Source of the DNA: Jeotgalibacillus sp. S-D1 | Lineage (GTDB): Bacteria; Bacillota; Bacilli; Bacillales; Jeotgalibacillaceae | DNA length: 64,000 nt | NCBI RefSeq assembly: GCF_004358665.1 | Contig: NZ_SMZR01000001.1 | Coordinates: 434,001 to 498,000, forward strand | Direction of reading: 5' to 3' | Part shown: positions 26,017-35,764 of the stretch, piece after piece | Layout: every line of letters begins with the position of its first letter | How positions within the stretch are numbered: position 1 is the stretch's first letter | The notes under the pieces: model-generated | Databases searched by the model: none | Told to the model about the DNA's origin: nothing | Seen by the model: only the letters and a program-made list of their open reading frames with translations | Program-made: the position numbers and the translations under genes

Positions 26017-26342
26017 GTTTAAACAGTTACATAATTTCAACGCTTAAGCCCACGAATGTTCCTGTAGACTATCGAAAGTACAAAGGATCAGCTCACACCT
26101 ACATAACATTTTTTAACGTTATTGATTTACCTTCGCTACATGCTGAAAATGAGCTTCAAAATAAGGAAGCTGTTATTCAAATTGATATTTGGAGCAAGAA
26201 GAATTACATTTTATTGATTGAACAGGTTGAACGACTAATGAAACAAGCGGGATTTACTTATTCAGATGGACGAGATTTGTATGAAGATGATACCGAGCTC
26301 TTTCATTACGTATTAACTTATAGAATTTCAAAAGAGGCTTAG
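26013..26342 (+). CDS. tail terminator protein, DUF3168-like
   Basis: A 109-residue protein that likely caps the tail tube at its head end. NVIDLPSLHAENELQNKEAVIQIDIW and the LTYRISKEA end follow the gp17-type family of Gram-positive siphophages; only parts are quoted here as evidence of pattern. Stop-start overlap with the gp10-like gene shows coupling. Confidence 0.82.
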   Translation: MSLNSYIISTLKPTNVPVDYRKYKGSAHTYITFFNVIDLPSLHAENELQNKEAVIQIDIWSKKNYILLIEQVERLMKQAGFTYSDGRDLYEDDTELFHYVLTYRISKEA

Positions 26343-26394
26343 TAAATGAGTCTCTTTTTATTTATGGAAAGAAAAAATAGGAGGAAATAAAACA

Positions 26395-26958
26395 ATGGCA
26401 TACACAGGTTTAATTAATTTTCATTATGCAATTTTAGAATCAGACAACGAATCAGGAACTATTTATGGAACACCAAAGCGCTTAGGTGCTGCGATTTCCC
26501 TAACTGAAACACCAACTACTAACACAGGAACACTCTATGCGGAAAATGGCCCTTCTGAGACAGCTTCAAGTAATGGCCCTACGACTGCAGAGATTGCAAC
26601 AAAGGATTTATCCCAGGAAGTTAGAGCTGACCTACTAGGTCAAAAAATCGATGAAAATGGAGTCCTTAAACAAAATCGGGAGGATAAAGCTCCTTATGTA
26701 GCATTTGGTTTCCAAATGACAGGCGAAGCAGAGAATGATGCGTTTGTATGGCTTTATAAGGGTAAATTTAGTCGTCCGAACACAACTGGAACTACTAAAG
26801 GGGAATCAATTGAATTTGCAACCCCTTCAATTACTGCAACTTTCATTGGACGTGATTCTGATGGAGAGGAAAAAGCAAGCGTTATTCAAAATGAAGAAAA
26901 TTCTGCTGTTACTGCATCATGGTTTGATTCGGTTTACGAGGGAACACCTACAGTCTAA
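26395..26958 (+). CDS. major tail protein
   Basis: Forms the tail tube. The 187-residue beta-rich sequence begins MAYTGLINFHYAILE and shows the TP901-1/phi13 type major tail protein pattern with RLGAAISLTETPTTNTGTLYA near the N-terminus. AGGAGG precedes the ATG. A terminator directly after the gene would limit expression of downstream genes relative to this abundant protein. Confidence 0.9.
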   Translation: MAYTGLINFHYAILESDNESGTIYGTPKRLGAAISLTETPTTNTGTLYAENGPSETASSNGPTTAEIATKDLSQEVRADLLGQKIDENGVLKQNREDKAPYVAFGFQMTGEAENDAFVWLYKGKFSRPNTTGTTKGESIEFATPSITATFIGRDSDGEEKASVIQNEENSAVTASWFDSVYEGTPTV

Positions 26959-26970
26959 ATGGTATTACTC

Positions 26971-26999
26971 AAGGAGCGCTTAGGTGCTCCTTTTTTTAT
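26971..26999 (+). terminator. terminator after the major tail protein gene
   Basis: AGGAGCGC/GTGCTCCT stem with a four-base loop and T7. It lies inside the late operon, so it probably attenuates rather than stops transcription. Confidence 0.85.
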
Positions 27000-27018
27000 A
27001 TGAATAGGAGGATTATTT

Positions 27019-27357
27019 ATGGAAATTACTTTACAAATTATCGACAATGAAACACTTCAAGCGAAATCTAAAGTTTACTCTATACCATTTATAGGTGCTG
27101 GTCAGTTATTAGACCTTTGGGAGTTTGAAGAGGGTATTGAAAATGAAAAATCACTAACTGTTAAAGATTTTAAGGGTTATGCAAGGGTCATTTCAAATGC
27201 TTTTTTAAATCAATTTTCAGCTGAAGAATTTTTATCTGGAGTACCAAGTTATGAGCTTATACCGACTATCCGTAAATTCATTCAGGAAGCTGGGACAAAT
27301 CCTCATGCAGACAAGCAAGGTATATTTGAGGGAAAGAATCAGAAGACAGCAAAGTAG
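27019..27357 (+). CDS. tail assembly chaperone gpG-like
   Basis: A 112-residue protein needed for assembly of the tape measure and tail tube, absent from the mature particle. It ends in a Lys-rich KNQKTAK. The stop lies 21 bases after a GGGAAAG slippery heptamer that allows a longer gpGT product. Confidence 0.85.
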   Translation: MEITLQIIDNETLQAKSKVYSIPFIGAGQLLDLWEFEEGIENEKSLTVKDFKGYARVISNAFLNQFSAEEFLSGVPSYELIPTIRKFIQEAGTNPHADKQGIFEGKNQKTAK

Positions 27358-27524
27358 AAGCTGTCAAGAAAATGTACCGGAATTTGATGTCCCAAGGATG
27401 GACATTAACCCAGATAGATCAAGTGGACTTTTGGCGGTATGTATACATAAATTCCCCATCAAGAAACTCCGCAAAAAAAGATTCTACTATTAAACCACAA
27501 AATTATGATTGGTTACTTCAATAA
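27019..27524 (+). CDS. tail assembly chaperone gpGT (-1 frameshift product)
   Basis: The frame -1 to gpG is open from a stop just upstream of the slip site to TAA 27522-27524. The slippery heptamer G GGA AAG lies at 27330-27336, in the correct phase, and is the same as that of phage lambda G-T. The extension adds 62 residues (ESEDSKVEAVKKMYRNLMSQ... to NYDWLLQ), a typical T domain. Gene placement before the tape measure gene fits. The ratio of products cannot be predicted. Confidence 0.88.
27330..27336 (+). promoter_or_regulatory. programmed -1 frameshift site GGGAAAG
   Basis: Heptamer in X XXY YYZ phase (G GGA AAG) at the end of the gpG gene. The -1 frame has a stop (TGA) just before it and stays open for 62 codons after it. 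Confidence 0.88.
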
Positions 27525-27540
27525 AAAGTGAGGTGAAGAA

Positions 27541-30500
27541 ATGGCAAATGAAGAAGTAGGGAAACTCAAGGTCTCCTTATCGCTGGATAGCGCAAATTTT
27601 GAGAGATCAATGGCTTCCACAGAACGTAATATTAAGACTATGGGACAAGAGTTATCGATTCTACGCAATAAAGGTAAAGACTGGGGAGACTCAGTAGAAG
27701 GTTTAAAGACTCGTCAAGAAGCGCTTGGACGTACTCTCGATATACAAGGCGATAAAGTAAAGAAGCTCAGCGCCTCCTATGAGAAATTAGTTACCGAAAA
27801 AGGAAAAGATGCTAAAGCTACTGAGGAATTAGCCCAAAAACTCAATAAAGCTATAGCAGAGTATACTCGTACAGAAACTGAAATAAATCAAGTCAATTCA
27901 GCGTTGAGAAAACAAGAAGACGACTTAAATAAAGCAGGGCGTAACTGGGATGAGTTTCAAGAAAAAGCCACAGTAGCAGGAGATAAACTTAAAAATACTG
28001 GTGATAAGATCAAAGGAATTGGCGAAGGGCTGACTGTAGGTGTAACTGCACCTCTTTTAGCTTTAGGTGGTGGAGCATTAAAAACAGCGGCTGATTTTGA
28101 TTCAGCTCAAGGACGCATACAAGCTCAATTAGGTATCAGTAAAAGTGAAGCTCAAAAGCTAGGTGAAGTAGCTAAAGACGTATGGAAAAATGGATTTGGT
28201 GAAAGTGTTACAGAAGCTGGAGATAGTTTAACACTTATTAAGCAGAACATTAAAAACCTGGACAATGGAGAGCTTCAAAAGGTTGCTGAAGGGGCTTATA
28301 CACTAAAAGATGCCTTTGGTGCTGAAATTAATGAAACGACTAGAACAGCTTCTGTATTAATGAAGAACTTTGGTATAGATAGTCAAACAGCGTTGGATTT
28401 AATAACCACTGGATTTCAAAGAGGTGGAGATTTTAGTGGTGAGTTGTTAGATACCTTGCGTGAGTATGGCCCTCAATTTTCGGGATTAGGCTATAATGCT
28501 GAAGAGTTCACAGCGATATTAGTTGCCGGAGCTGAAGCAGGGGCATTTAACCTTGATAAAGTGGGAGATGCGGCTAAAGAGAGCTTCTTACGTATTGGAG
28601 ATGGCTCTAAGGCTTCTCGTGAGGCATTAGGCGACCTGGGATTAGAAGTTAATCAAATAGAAACTGATATTAATAGTGGCGGAGAGTCTGCTCAAACGGC
28701 TTTTGCAGCAGTAGTATCGGCAATTGCATCTGTAGAAGACCCTGCTAAACGTGCTCAAACAGCTGTTACATTGTTGGGTACTCCAATTGAGGATTTAGGG
28801 CCAGAATTTCAAACGTTTTTTGCAAATGTGAATACTAACCTTGGTGACTTTGAAGGAGCTACAGGGAGAGCAGGAGAGGCTTTATACGACAACTTTGGTA
28901 CTCGTGTTCAAACACAACTTAGAACATTTACATCATCTCTTGAGCCAGCTGGTGAAATCTTACTTGATTTAGCTGAAGATTGGTTGCCTAAACTTGCTAG
29001 CGCTACTGAAAATGCACTTGAATGGTTTGCAGCATTAAGCCCAGAAGGACAAAAAATAGCATTATCGATTGCAGGAATAGCGGCGGCTGCAGGGCCTACA
29101 TTAATTGCAGTAGGCTCAATGACAACCGGTGTAGGAAGCTTAGTTAATGTAGCAGGAAACATGGCAAACATACTAGGTAAAACTGGTGGCTCTGGATTAA
29201 TCGGAAGACTTGGATTACTGGGGGTATCTGGGCCAGTAGGTTTAGCTGTTGCGGGAGTAGCAGGTTTAACTTTAGGTATAGCAGCCTTGCATGATGGCTC
29301 TAAAAGTTTTATTGACATAAATCATGAGAAAATTGGGGCTCTTGAGAAGGATATCGAAACTACTGGTGCTTTAATCAGTCAATACGAAGACCTAGAAACA
29401 AAGAATAGATTAACTAAAGAAGAAATGCTTCGTTATTTGGATGTACTATCTGAAATTAAAGATGCTAAAAGTGAAGAAGCTTTATCTACCCTTAAAGATG
29501 AACAGACTAAATTGCTAGAAGCATCAGGTCTAACCAATGAAGAAATGAATACATTCATTGGATTAAATGAAAAAGTAATTGAAATGGCTCCAAATACTGT
29601 CCAGGCAATTTCAGATGAAGGGGTAGCCTATGCTGAGAACTTGGATAAGTTAAAAGAATTAAATGCTGAAAAAGAACGTGAATTGATTTTAACTACAGAA
29701 CGAGAATTAGAAGACGCTCTTGCTCGTGAAGTAGAGTTAATGCAAGAAGAAATAGATTTGATGGCAGAAATACAAGAGATAGATAAAGGGATCGGAGAAG
29801 CAAGAATAGCCCGAAATGAAAACTTAGCTGAACAAAGAGAAGCTGAAGCTGCTATTCGTGATCTTAAAACAGAGATACTTGCTATTGAAGGTGACACGAC
29901 TGCAGAAGGTCAAGCCAAAAAAACTGTATTAGAAGCACAATTAGCAGAACAAGAAAGAATACTGGCTAGTCTTGGTCTTGAAGAAGAGGGGATAGTTAGT
30001 ACAAGAGATAAAATTCTTGAAAAACTTTCAACTAAGAATGATGACCTTGAAACTACTCGTAAAGAAATCAAAGAACTTGATAATCTCAAAGGTGATTATG
30101 AAGAACTAATACTAGCTCAAGCTGGTATTACGGCTGAAAAGGGTAAAGGTCTAGCTGCAATTGACAGCGAGATCGGTAAATTACAAAATGCGAAAGGCGA
30201 ACTCGATAAATTACTAGCTTCAGGAAGAATCAATACAGCAGAGTACCAAAATCAAAATAGTAAAATAGATTCTCAAATTGGTAAACTTCAGTCGGCCAAG
30301 GGTGAGCTGAATCTCATCAATGAGGTAGCTGGCAGATCAGTATATAAAACAGTCAACATTCAAGAAAGTCCGGCAGGGTACTGGAAAACATTAGATAGAA
30401 ATTTGAGTAATCCAGTGACCAAGTTGGTTAATGTAGATTATTCCGTTCGTAAATCAATGGGGCTATCTCCAGTAGCAGGTGCTTATGCATCAGGTACAAG

Positions 30501-30897
30501 AAGTGCAGTTGGAGGTTTATCACTTGTCGGAGAGGAAGGCCCTGAGCTTGTTTATTTACCAAAAGGGGCTAGAGTTATTCCAAATGGAGACACTGAATCG
30601 ATATTTAAAAAATGGGACGTACCAGTTTCTTCAACACCTGACTTTGGAAGCGTAGCTAATGCAATTATACCTCAACAAAGTACATCTTCATTAAATGGGA
30701 ATGTAGCTAGCCTAATAAGCGAGTTAAGTAAACAAATTAATCTAATGCAAACGAATAACATGGCAGGGGAAATTATTATCACTCCAGCACCAGTTCTAAT
30801 AAATGGAGAAAAGGTATCTGAAATAACATTTGAATCTAATCAGCTACTGTTTGGAAAAGCATCTAATGATGCAGCTTATATGCGGGGGTTGAGGTGA
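27541..30897 (+). CDS. tail tape measure protein
   Basis: Sets tail length. The 1118 residues begin with coiled coil (about 10-165), followed by a TP901-type tape measure core with hydrophobic stretches near 505-590, a Glu-rich second coiled coil (about 600-930), and the C-terminal YASGTRSAVGGLSLVGEEGP signature. No lysozyme or peptidase domain was seen. GTGAGGTGAAGAA precedes the ATG. Confidence 0.95.
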   Translation: MANEEVGKLKVSLSLDSANFERSMASTERNIKTMGQELSILRNKGKDWGDSVEGLKTRQEALGRTLDIQGDKVKKLSASYEKLVTEKGKDAKATEELAQKLNKAIAEYTRTETEINQVNSALRKQEDDLNKAGRNWDEFQEKATVAGDKLKNTGDKIKGIGEGLTVGVTAPLLALGGGALKTAADFDSAQGRIQAQLGISKSEAQKLGEVAKDVWKNGFGESVTEAGDSLTLIKQNIKNLDNGELQKVAEGAYTLKDAFGAEINETTRTASVLMKNFGIDSQTALDLITTGFQRGGDFSGELLDTLREYGPQFSGLGYNAEEFTAILVAGAEAGAFNLDKVGDAAKESFLRIGDGSKASREALGDLGLEVNQIETDINSGGESAQTAFAAVVSAIASVEDPAKRAQTAVTLLGTPIEDLGPEFQTFFANVNTNLGDFEGATGRAGEALYDNFGTRVQTQLRTFTSSLEPAGEILLDLAEDWLPKLASATENALEWFAALSPEGQKIALSIAGIAAAAGPTLIAVGSMTTGVGSLVNVAGNMANILGKTGGSGLIGRLGLLGVSGPVGLAVAGVAGLTLGIAALHDGSKSFIDINHEKIGALEKDIETTGALISQYEDLETKNRLTKEEMLRYLDVLSEIKDAKSEEALSTLKDEQTKLLEASGLTNEEMNTFIGLNEKVIEMAPNTVQAISDEGVAYAENLDKLKELNAEKERELILTTERELEDALAREVELMQEEIDLMAEIQEIDKGIGEARIARNENLAEQREAEAAIRDLKTEILAIEGDTTAEGQAKKTVLEAQLAEQERILASLGLEEEGIVSTRDKILEKLSTKNDDLETTRKEIKELDNLKGDYEELILAQAGITAEKGKGLAAIDSEIGKLQNAKGELDKLLASGRINTAEYQNQNSKIDSQIGKLQSAKGELNLINEVAGRSVYKTVNIQESPAGYWKTLDRNLSNPVTKLVNVDYSVRKSMGLSPVAGAYASGTRSAVGGLSLVGEEGPELVYLPKGARVIPNGDTESIFKKWDVPVSSTPDFGSVANAIIPQQSTSSLNGNVASLISELSKQINLMQTNNMAGEIIITPAPVLINGEKVSEITFESNQLLFGKASNDAAYMRGLR

Positions 30898-30901
30898 TTA
30901 T

Positions 30902-31663
30902 ATGAGTGTGAAGCTATATGACTTGAACATGCAGAAAATACAATTACGAGGGGTTAAATGGTTAGAATTTACCACTGAACCTCCTACCGTAAACCGTATA
31001 ACGGACAGTGTTTGGAATGGTGATATTGCTTTGGGACGTAGGCGCAATAGTCGAAGAATCCAAGCTAGGTTTTACTATGAATCCAATGATTCTGTGGATT
31101 ATAAGACTCTACGTGATGAGTTTTTTGAATTGCTTGATCCTCTAAATGAGATGTATGCAGTAGATCAAGACGTTCCACTTAAACGTTGGAAGGTTGAAAT
31201 TGAAAGTTACAATTCATTAAGAATCAATCCAACAATCGCAGAAGTTAGTATTGTGTTTTGTTGCTTAAGACCGTTCGCTGAATCCATAGTGACTACTCTG
31301 AACTCAAATGTAGGAGCTTATACCAAGAATAGCACTACTTTTTCGATACAAAACTTAGGAAGTGTAGATATAGAACCAACAGAGTCAGAGTTAATTATCA
31401 AAATAACTTCTATCTCAGCAACATCAAGCAACTTAAAAGTTACCAATAAAACTACTGGTGATTTATGGAGCTATCAAGGTGTTTTCAAAGCTGGAGATGT
31501 TATAACACTAGATGGAGTTAAGTATAAGAGAAATGGGTTGAACATAATTGGCTTGACCAACTTAGGACTAATAAACATAGCGAAGGGTACAAACGAATTT
31601 TTGATAGAAGGTTTGACCGGGCAGTTTGAAATAACATTTGATTTTAGATATTTATACCTATAA
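30902..31663 (+). CDS. distal tail protein Dit
   Basis: A 253-residue baseplate hub protein. N-terminal half has the Dit/SipA family pattern with VKWLEFTTEPPTVNR, GRRRNSRRIQARFYYES and the DEFFELLDP segment; the C-terminal half is a beta-sandwich (about 125-253). The usual next gene, tal, is displaced 1.15 kb downstream by the Abi-alpha cargo gene. Confidence 0.88.
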   Translation: MSVKLYDLNMQKIQLRGVKWLEFTTEPPTVNRITDSVWNGDIALGRRRNSRRIQARFYYESNDSVDYKTLRDEFFELLDPLNEMYAVDQDVPLKRWKVEIESYNSLRINPTIAEVSIVFCCLRPFAESIVTTLNSNVGAYTKNSTTFSIQNLGSVDIEPTESELIIKITSISATSSNLKVTNKTTGDLWSYQGVFKAGDVITLDGVKYKRNGLNIIGLTNLGLINIAKGTNEFLIEGLTGQFEITFDFRYLYL

Positions 31664-31920
31664 AATTGAGAGAATGCCTAGAAGGGCGTATATACGAATT
31701 CTCACTCATTGAACCAACCAGAATCCATCTGTGGGGTCAAAATTTTTATAAATAGTCCTATAAAATAATTGTCACCTAATTAGCCCCGGTGAGGAATTGA
31801 CAATAATATATTAAAAATATCTTACCTAGTTATAAAATCGCCATAGTTAAACATGTTAATAATTAACAAAGTATATTATGATTGGTTTAATGTTAAATAA
31901 TTATACTAGGTGGGATATCT

Positions 31921-32733
31921 ATGAAGGATTTATTTGGAGCCGGGGAGTTAAGTGCTAATACTGTTGAGCTTGCAAAGATTGTTTATCCAGATTTAGCTCA
32001 ACCAGGAGTAAAAAAAGTTGGAATAGCATTAGAAATGACGATTGATTTTCTAACAATTCCAATAAAATATCTAGGTATGATTGGAAAAAAATACGATATA
32101 AATATTCAAAAATCTCTACAAGACTATAGAATCAAAATGGATCATCAACCAATAAAAAATATAGGAACTGTAACTCCGGAAATCGGAGTGCCAATAATTG
32201 AGGATTTAACTAGAGTAACAAATGGAGAATTGGCTTCGCTTTATGTAGACTTATTAGTAAATGCTTCAACTATTAATAAATCAGAGTATGTTCATCCAAG
32301 TTTTATCAATGTATTAAGGTCGTTAAGTTTCGATGAAGCAAAGATCATCAAAATTTTATCCGCCGGATTTACCTCATTTAGTTTTATTAACTATAGAAGA
32401 GTAGATGAAAACGGGAGCATAGTTCCCCTAGACACATTTAACAATGTAAGTGACATAGTAGAGTTAACTTTTCCAGAGAACTCTGAATTCTATATGATAA
32501 ACCTCGTTAAACTAGGTATTCTAGAACGTACTGAAACATACTTGGCTCCAGAACAAAGAAATTATAAGAAATTAATGGAAAAACATAAACACGTCTATGA
32601 TGACTTTAAACGCAGTTTACAATCATTAGATGATACTGATCCCATTAAAAAATCTAAAGTCGATATTTTACAAGGTCGCTATAGAATAACTAAATATGGT
32701 GAACAGTTTATTCAAAGTATTACCTTAGATTAA
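31921..32733 (+). CDS. Abi-alpha (DUF4393) protein, cargo within tail genes
   Basis: A 270-residue protein with a hydrophobic segment near 38-57 (GIALEMTIDFLTIPIKYLGM) and the DUF4393 pattern: PEIGVPIIEDLTRVTNGELASLYVDLLVNAS, VHPSFINVLRSLSFDEAKI and an FYMINLVKLGILE region. DUF4393 is described as abortive infection protein Abi-alpha. The gene sits alone between dit and tal, has its own upstream AT-rich non-coding DNA and its own terminator, and so looks like a moron expressed in the lysogen. No function has been shown for this copy. Confidence 0.82.
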   Translation: MKDLFGAGELSANTVELAKIVYPDLAQPGVKKVGIALEMTIDFLTIPIKYLGMIGKKYDINIQKSLQDYRIKMDHQPIKNIGTVTPEIGVPIIEDLTRVTNGELASLYVDLLVNASTINKSEYVHPSFINVLRSLSFDEAKIIKILSAGFTSFSFINYRRVDENGSIVPLDTFNNVSDIVELTFPENSEFYMINLVKLGILERTETYLAPEQRNYKKLMEKHKHVYDDFKRSLQSLDDTDPIKKSKVDILQGRYRITKYGEQFIQSITLD

Positions 32734-32763
32734 GTGTTTACCGAAGAAAGAAGAAATCAATAA

Positions 32764-32794
32764 TAAGACATTTCCTCGTGAGATGTCTTTTTCT
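32764..32794 (+). terminator. terminator of the Abi-alpha gene
   Basis: AAGACATTTC/GAGATGTCTT stem with a short loop followed by T5. It isolates the cargo gene from tal. Confidence 0.85.
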
Positions 32795-32817
32795 TATGAA
32801 AAGAAAGAGGTGAATAA

Positions 32818-35520
32818 ATGTTACCAATAAAAAATATATCTGGTGAAACTTATTTGTTGACAGGTATCACAAATGTAAGACGAATAAGAAAAGTGAATGG
32901 TGAAAGATCAATTCAATTTGATGTTACACCTACTGATTCAAACTCACATTCATTTGACTCTGTAGATGTAGAATCCATTGCCACTTTTGAAGGCGATACA
33001 TATATCATAAAGAATATCAAAGAAGTAAGTGTTGGCAGTAAAGCAGTAAAACAAGTGGATGCCATTCACACTTTCTTTGACAACATGATAAATGCATTTC
33101 AGTACAATCAATATACAGGTTCTCAAACTTTTGCAACGGCATTAAATAGGGTATTTGCTCCAACAGTGTACACATTCGTAATCGTAGGCACATTTACTGC
33201 AGAGGAGTTTGAAAACTTTGGGGCAGATAATAGTTTATCTCTTTTTCAAACAGTGTTAGATCGTTACAGTGCTGAGTTTAGAGTAGTAGGCAACACAATA
33301 TACCTATATCGTCAAATAGGAGCAAAAACAGGCTTTCAAATGAGATGGAAGCACAATGTTAAATCCATTGATAAACAACTCAATTCACAAAATCTTACTA
33401 CATATGTAAAAGGCTTTGGTAAGCCAAAAGTTGAAACGGATGTACTCAGTGGAACAGTTATTCCTTATAGTTCACGGTCAGGTACATATTATCTGGAAAC
33501 AGGGCTTAATCATCCTGCAACTGATACTGTAGGTTCAAGTTTCCGTTTTTCTTTTACCGGCACTGGCTTTAACTTTAAGACCATTTTAAACTTCTTAGGG
33601 GGTAAATGGGAGTTCTCAATTGATAAAAAAGAGACTGTTACTATAACCACATACAAAGACATAACCTCAGAGCATGTTGCGCTTCCTATAATCCGAGGGT
33701 TAGAACATAAGAGTCATTCTGTGGTAGCAACATTTAAGGGTAAAGATAGTAAAAATCCATACACGAAAGGATCAGGAGCACCAAAAGCAATAGGCTATTT
33801 AAAGAATGGCAATATTATTGAGCTTTATCGTGAATTAGTAGGAGACGAATTATATGAAGTGGTTACGGACTATACAAGTCCAAATGCAAGTAAGTTTCCA
33901 AATCCGATGTCTCCTGATGGATTTAGACATGCAGAGCCTGTTTACGATGAAAGGATTACAGATAAAGATACATTAATTGATAAACTTAAAAAATCCATAC
34001 AAGATGAACCATTGCTTTCTATTAGTGTTGACTCAACAGAGATTAGTGGCGAGGTTAAGAATGAGGGTGACTGGGGTTACATCATATATGAACCAATGAA
34101 AATTAAATTGGAAGCAAGAGTAGTGGAGCTTTCTGAGTCCTATCATTTCTATAATAATAAATGGAACTTGCTTTCATGTAATGTAACTCTTAGTAATTTC
34201 AGAGATAAAATAAGCGACATTACAACTAGATTTACTCAGACTCAAAAAAGAGTCGATAGAATGTTTAATGGACAGGAGAAATTACCTTCAAAGGCTTTGG
34301 ATGATGCAATTCTTACAGCAACCAATATTCTGATCAATGACAATGCAAACTTCACCTATGCTCCTGGTTATGTTTTGGGAGTAAACACGGATAATTCATC
34401 CTTATTGACAAAGTTGACTTCTCAGGGTTTAGGTATTTCAAAAGATGGTGGTCAAACATTTGATACGGCCATTACTGGAGAAGGTATAGTTGCAGAAGTC
34501 ATTACTGCTGGAACGCTTAGAGGTATGCACTTTACGTCAGAAAATCTTGATTCTCTTATGTGGCTTGAAGGTGGAAATATCCGATTAGAATCCATTCAAG
34601 GAAGGTATATGGAAATGTCTCCTACAGGTCTTTATGGTTTCAATGCTGGGGGTAGTATAAGGTTTCAAGCCGATTCTGCTCTCGTAACTTCTGCAGCTTT
34701 AGGTACTTCTAATGCTAACGTATATCTAGGGTCAATCAATGAAACTAGGTCAGTCCATTATGCCAGTTTACCAGGGGATGGACTTGTTGATAGTTACACT
34801 TATACACCAGTTCGAGCGAGTGGTTTTTACGGCAACTTTTGGAACATCAACAGTGCTTTATCGGGTTCTAGTCTATATGCAAGGCCGTTAACAAATGGAG
34901 AACTCCGAATTACATTAAACGGGACGACAGATCAATACCGTGATCTAAGAGCAAGAGAGATTAACACTAATATGATTAGCCCAAACGGATTGTACGGAGC
35001 TTCCCGTCACATGTTTGTCAGAGCCTATTCGGATGGAGAGGTTAGAATGTCCTCAGCCAGTAACGTAGAGGATTACGTCAATGTAAGAGCAAAAGGGTAC
35101 TACGGAACGTTCATCGATACAACAGCTACTCACATTTATGCAAGACCTGGTGGTGATCCAGGTGAGCTTAGGGTAACAGTACGTGGAACAACAAATGTGT
35201 ATCAGCCTGTGAGAGCCAAAGATTTTATCACAGATACATCTGTTCGAGATAATAAAACGAACATTGAAACTTATGAAGAAAATACCCTTGATGTTTTTAG
35301 AAAAGCTCACGCCTATATGTACAACAGAACCACGGATAAAGAAGGCGCTAGAAAACAATTAGGTATGATGATTGACGAGATGCCGGAAGAAACTCACTCA
35401 GGCGCAGGAGATAGCTTTGCTTTATATGCTTTTGCCTCTTATTTAGCGAAAGGATTAAAAGATACGATTCATGAATTAGATCAATTAAAAGAACGTGTGG
35501 AAAGCTTAGAAGCAGTATAA
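32818..35520 (+). CDS. tail endopeptidase/receptor-binding protein with S74 chaperone
   Basis: A 900-residue baseplate protein. The N-terminal part (about 1-480) resembles prophage endopeptidase tail (Tal-like) proteins. A middle beta-repeat region (about 540-800) with repeated ARP...GELR and YG(N/T)F motifs looks like a fibre. The C-terminus (about 803-900) is a peptidase S74 endosialidase-type chaperone: DTSVRDNKTNIE, AHAYMYNR, QLGMMIDEMPEE and a final coiled coil. This domain normally cleaves itself off after trimerisation. AAAGAGGTG precedes the ATG. Confidence 0.9.
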   Translation: MLPIKNISGETYLLTGITNVRRIRKVNGERSIQFDVTPTDSNSHSFDSVDVESIATFEGDTYIIKNIKEVSVGSKAVKQVDAIHTFFDNMINAFQYNQYTGSQTFATALNRVFAPTVYTFVIVGTFTAEEFENFGADNSLSLFQTVLDRYSAEFRVVGNTIYLYRQIGAKTGFQMRWKHNVKSIDKQLNSQNLTTYVKGFGKPKVETDVLSGTVIPYSSRSGTYYLETGLNHPATDTVGSSFRFSFTGTGFNFKTILNFLGGKWEFSIDKKETVTITTYKDITSEHVALPIIRGLEHKSHSVVATFKGKDSKNPYTKGSGAPKAIGYLKNGNIIELYRELVGDELYEVVTDYTSPNASKFPNPMSPDGFRHAEPVYDERITDKDTLIDKLKKSIQDEPLLSISVDSTEISGEVKNEGDWGYIIYEPMKIKLEARVVELSESYHFYNNKWNLLSCNVTLSNFRDKISDITTRFTQTQKRVDRMFNGQEKLPSKALDDAILTATNILINDNANFTYAPGYVLGVNTDNSSLLTKLTSQGLGISKDGGQTFDTAITGEGIVAEVITAGTLRGMHFTSENLDSLMWLEGGNIRLESIQGRYMEMSPTGLYGFNAGGSIRFQADSALVTSAALGTSNANVYLGSINETRSVHYASLPGDGLVDSYTYTPVRASGFYGNFWNINSALSGSSLYARPLTNGELRITLNGTTDQYRDLRAREINTNMISPNGLYGASRHMFVRAYSDGEVRMSSASNVEDYVNVRAKGYYGTFIDTTATHIYARPGGDPGELRVTVRGTTNVYQPVRAKDFITDTSVRDNKTNIETYEENTLDVFRKAHAYMYNRTTDKEGARKQLGMMIDEMPEETHSGAGDSFALYAFASYLAKGLKDTIHELDQLKERVESLEAV

Positions 35521-35536
35521 ACAGGAGGTAATAACA

Positions 35537-35725
35537 ATGAGTCAAGAAAAACAAATCCAATACAATATTAATGAAGTAGTCTCAGATTTATCAATGAAGT
35601 TAAGTGCTGTAATAACCGAAACAGCGCATTTAAAGGCTATGAATAATGCTTTAAGCAAAGAAAATGATCGATTACTTAAGGTCATAGAAGAATTAAAAGG
35701 CGAACAAGAAGCACCAGTAGAATAG
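35537..35725 (+). CDS. small coiled-coil phage protein
   Basis: A 62-residue protein with a continuous predicted helix (about 10-58) that starts 17 bases after tal behind AGGAGG. Small proteins of this sort are common between the baseplate and holin genes; no family was identified. Confidence 0.65.
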   Translation: MSQEKQIQYNINEVVSDLSMKLSAVITETAHLKAMNNALSKENDRLLKVIEELKGEQEAPVE

Positions 35726-35764
35726 CTAGGTGTATTTTTTATGGCAAGAAAAGGGGGGGGTAGG

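Noticed and set aside
28908-29318. Long minus-strand frame under the tape measure gene
   Set aside because: Shadow of the Ala/Gly-rich plus-strand gene, without a ribosome binding site or family match.
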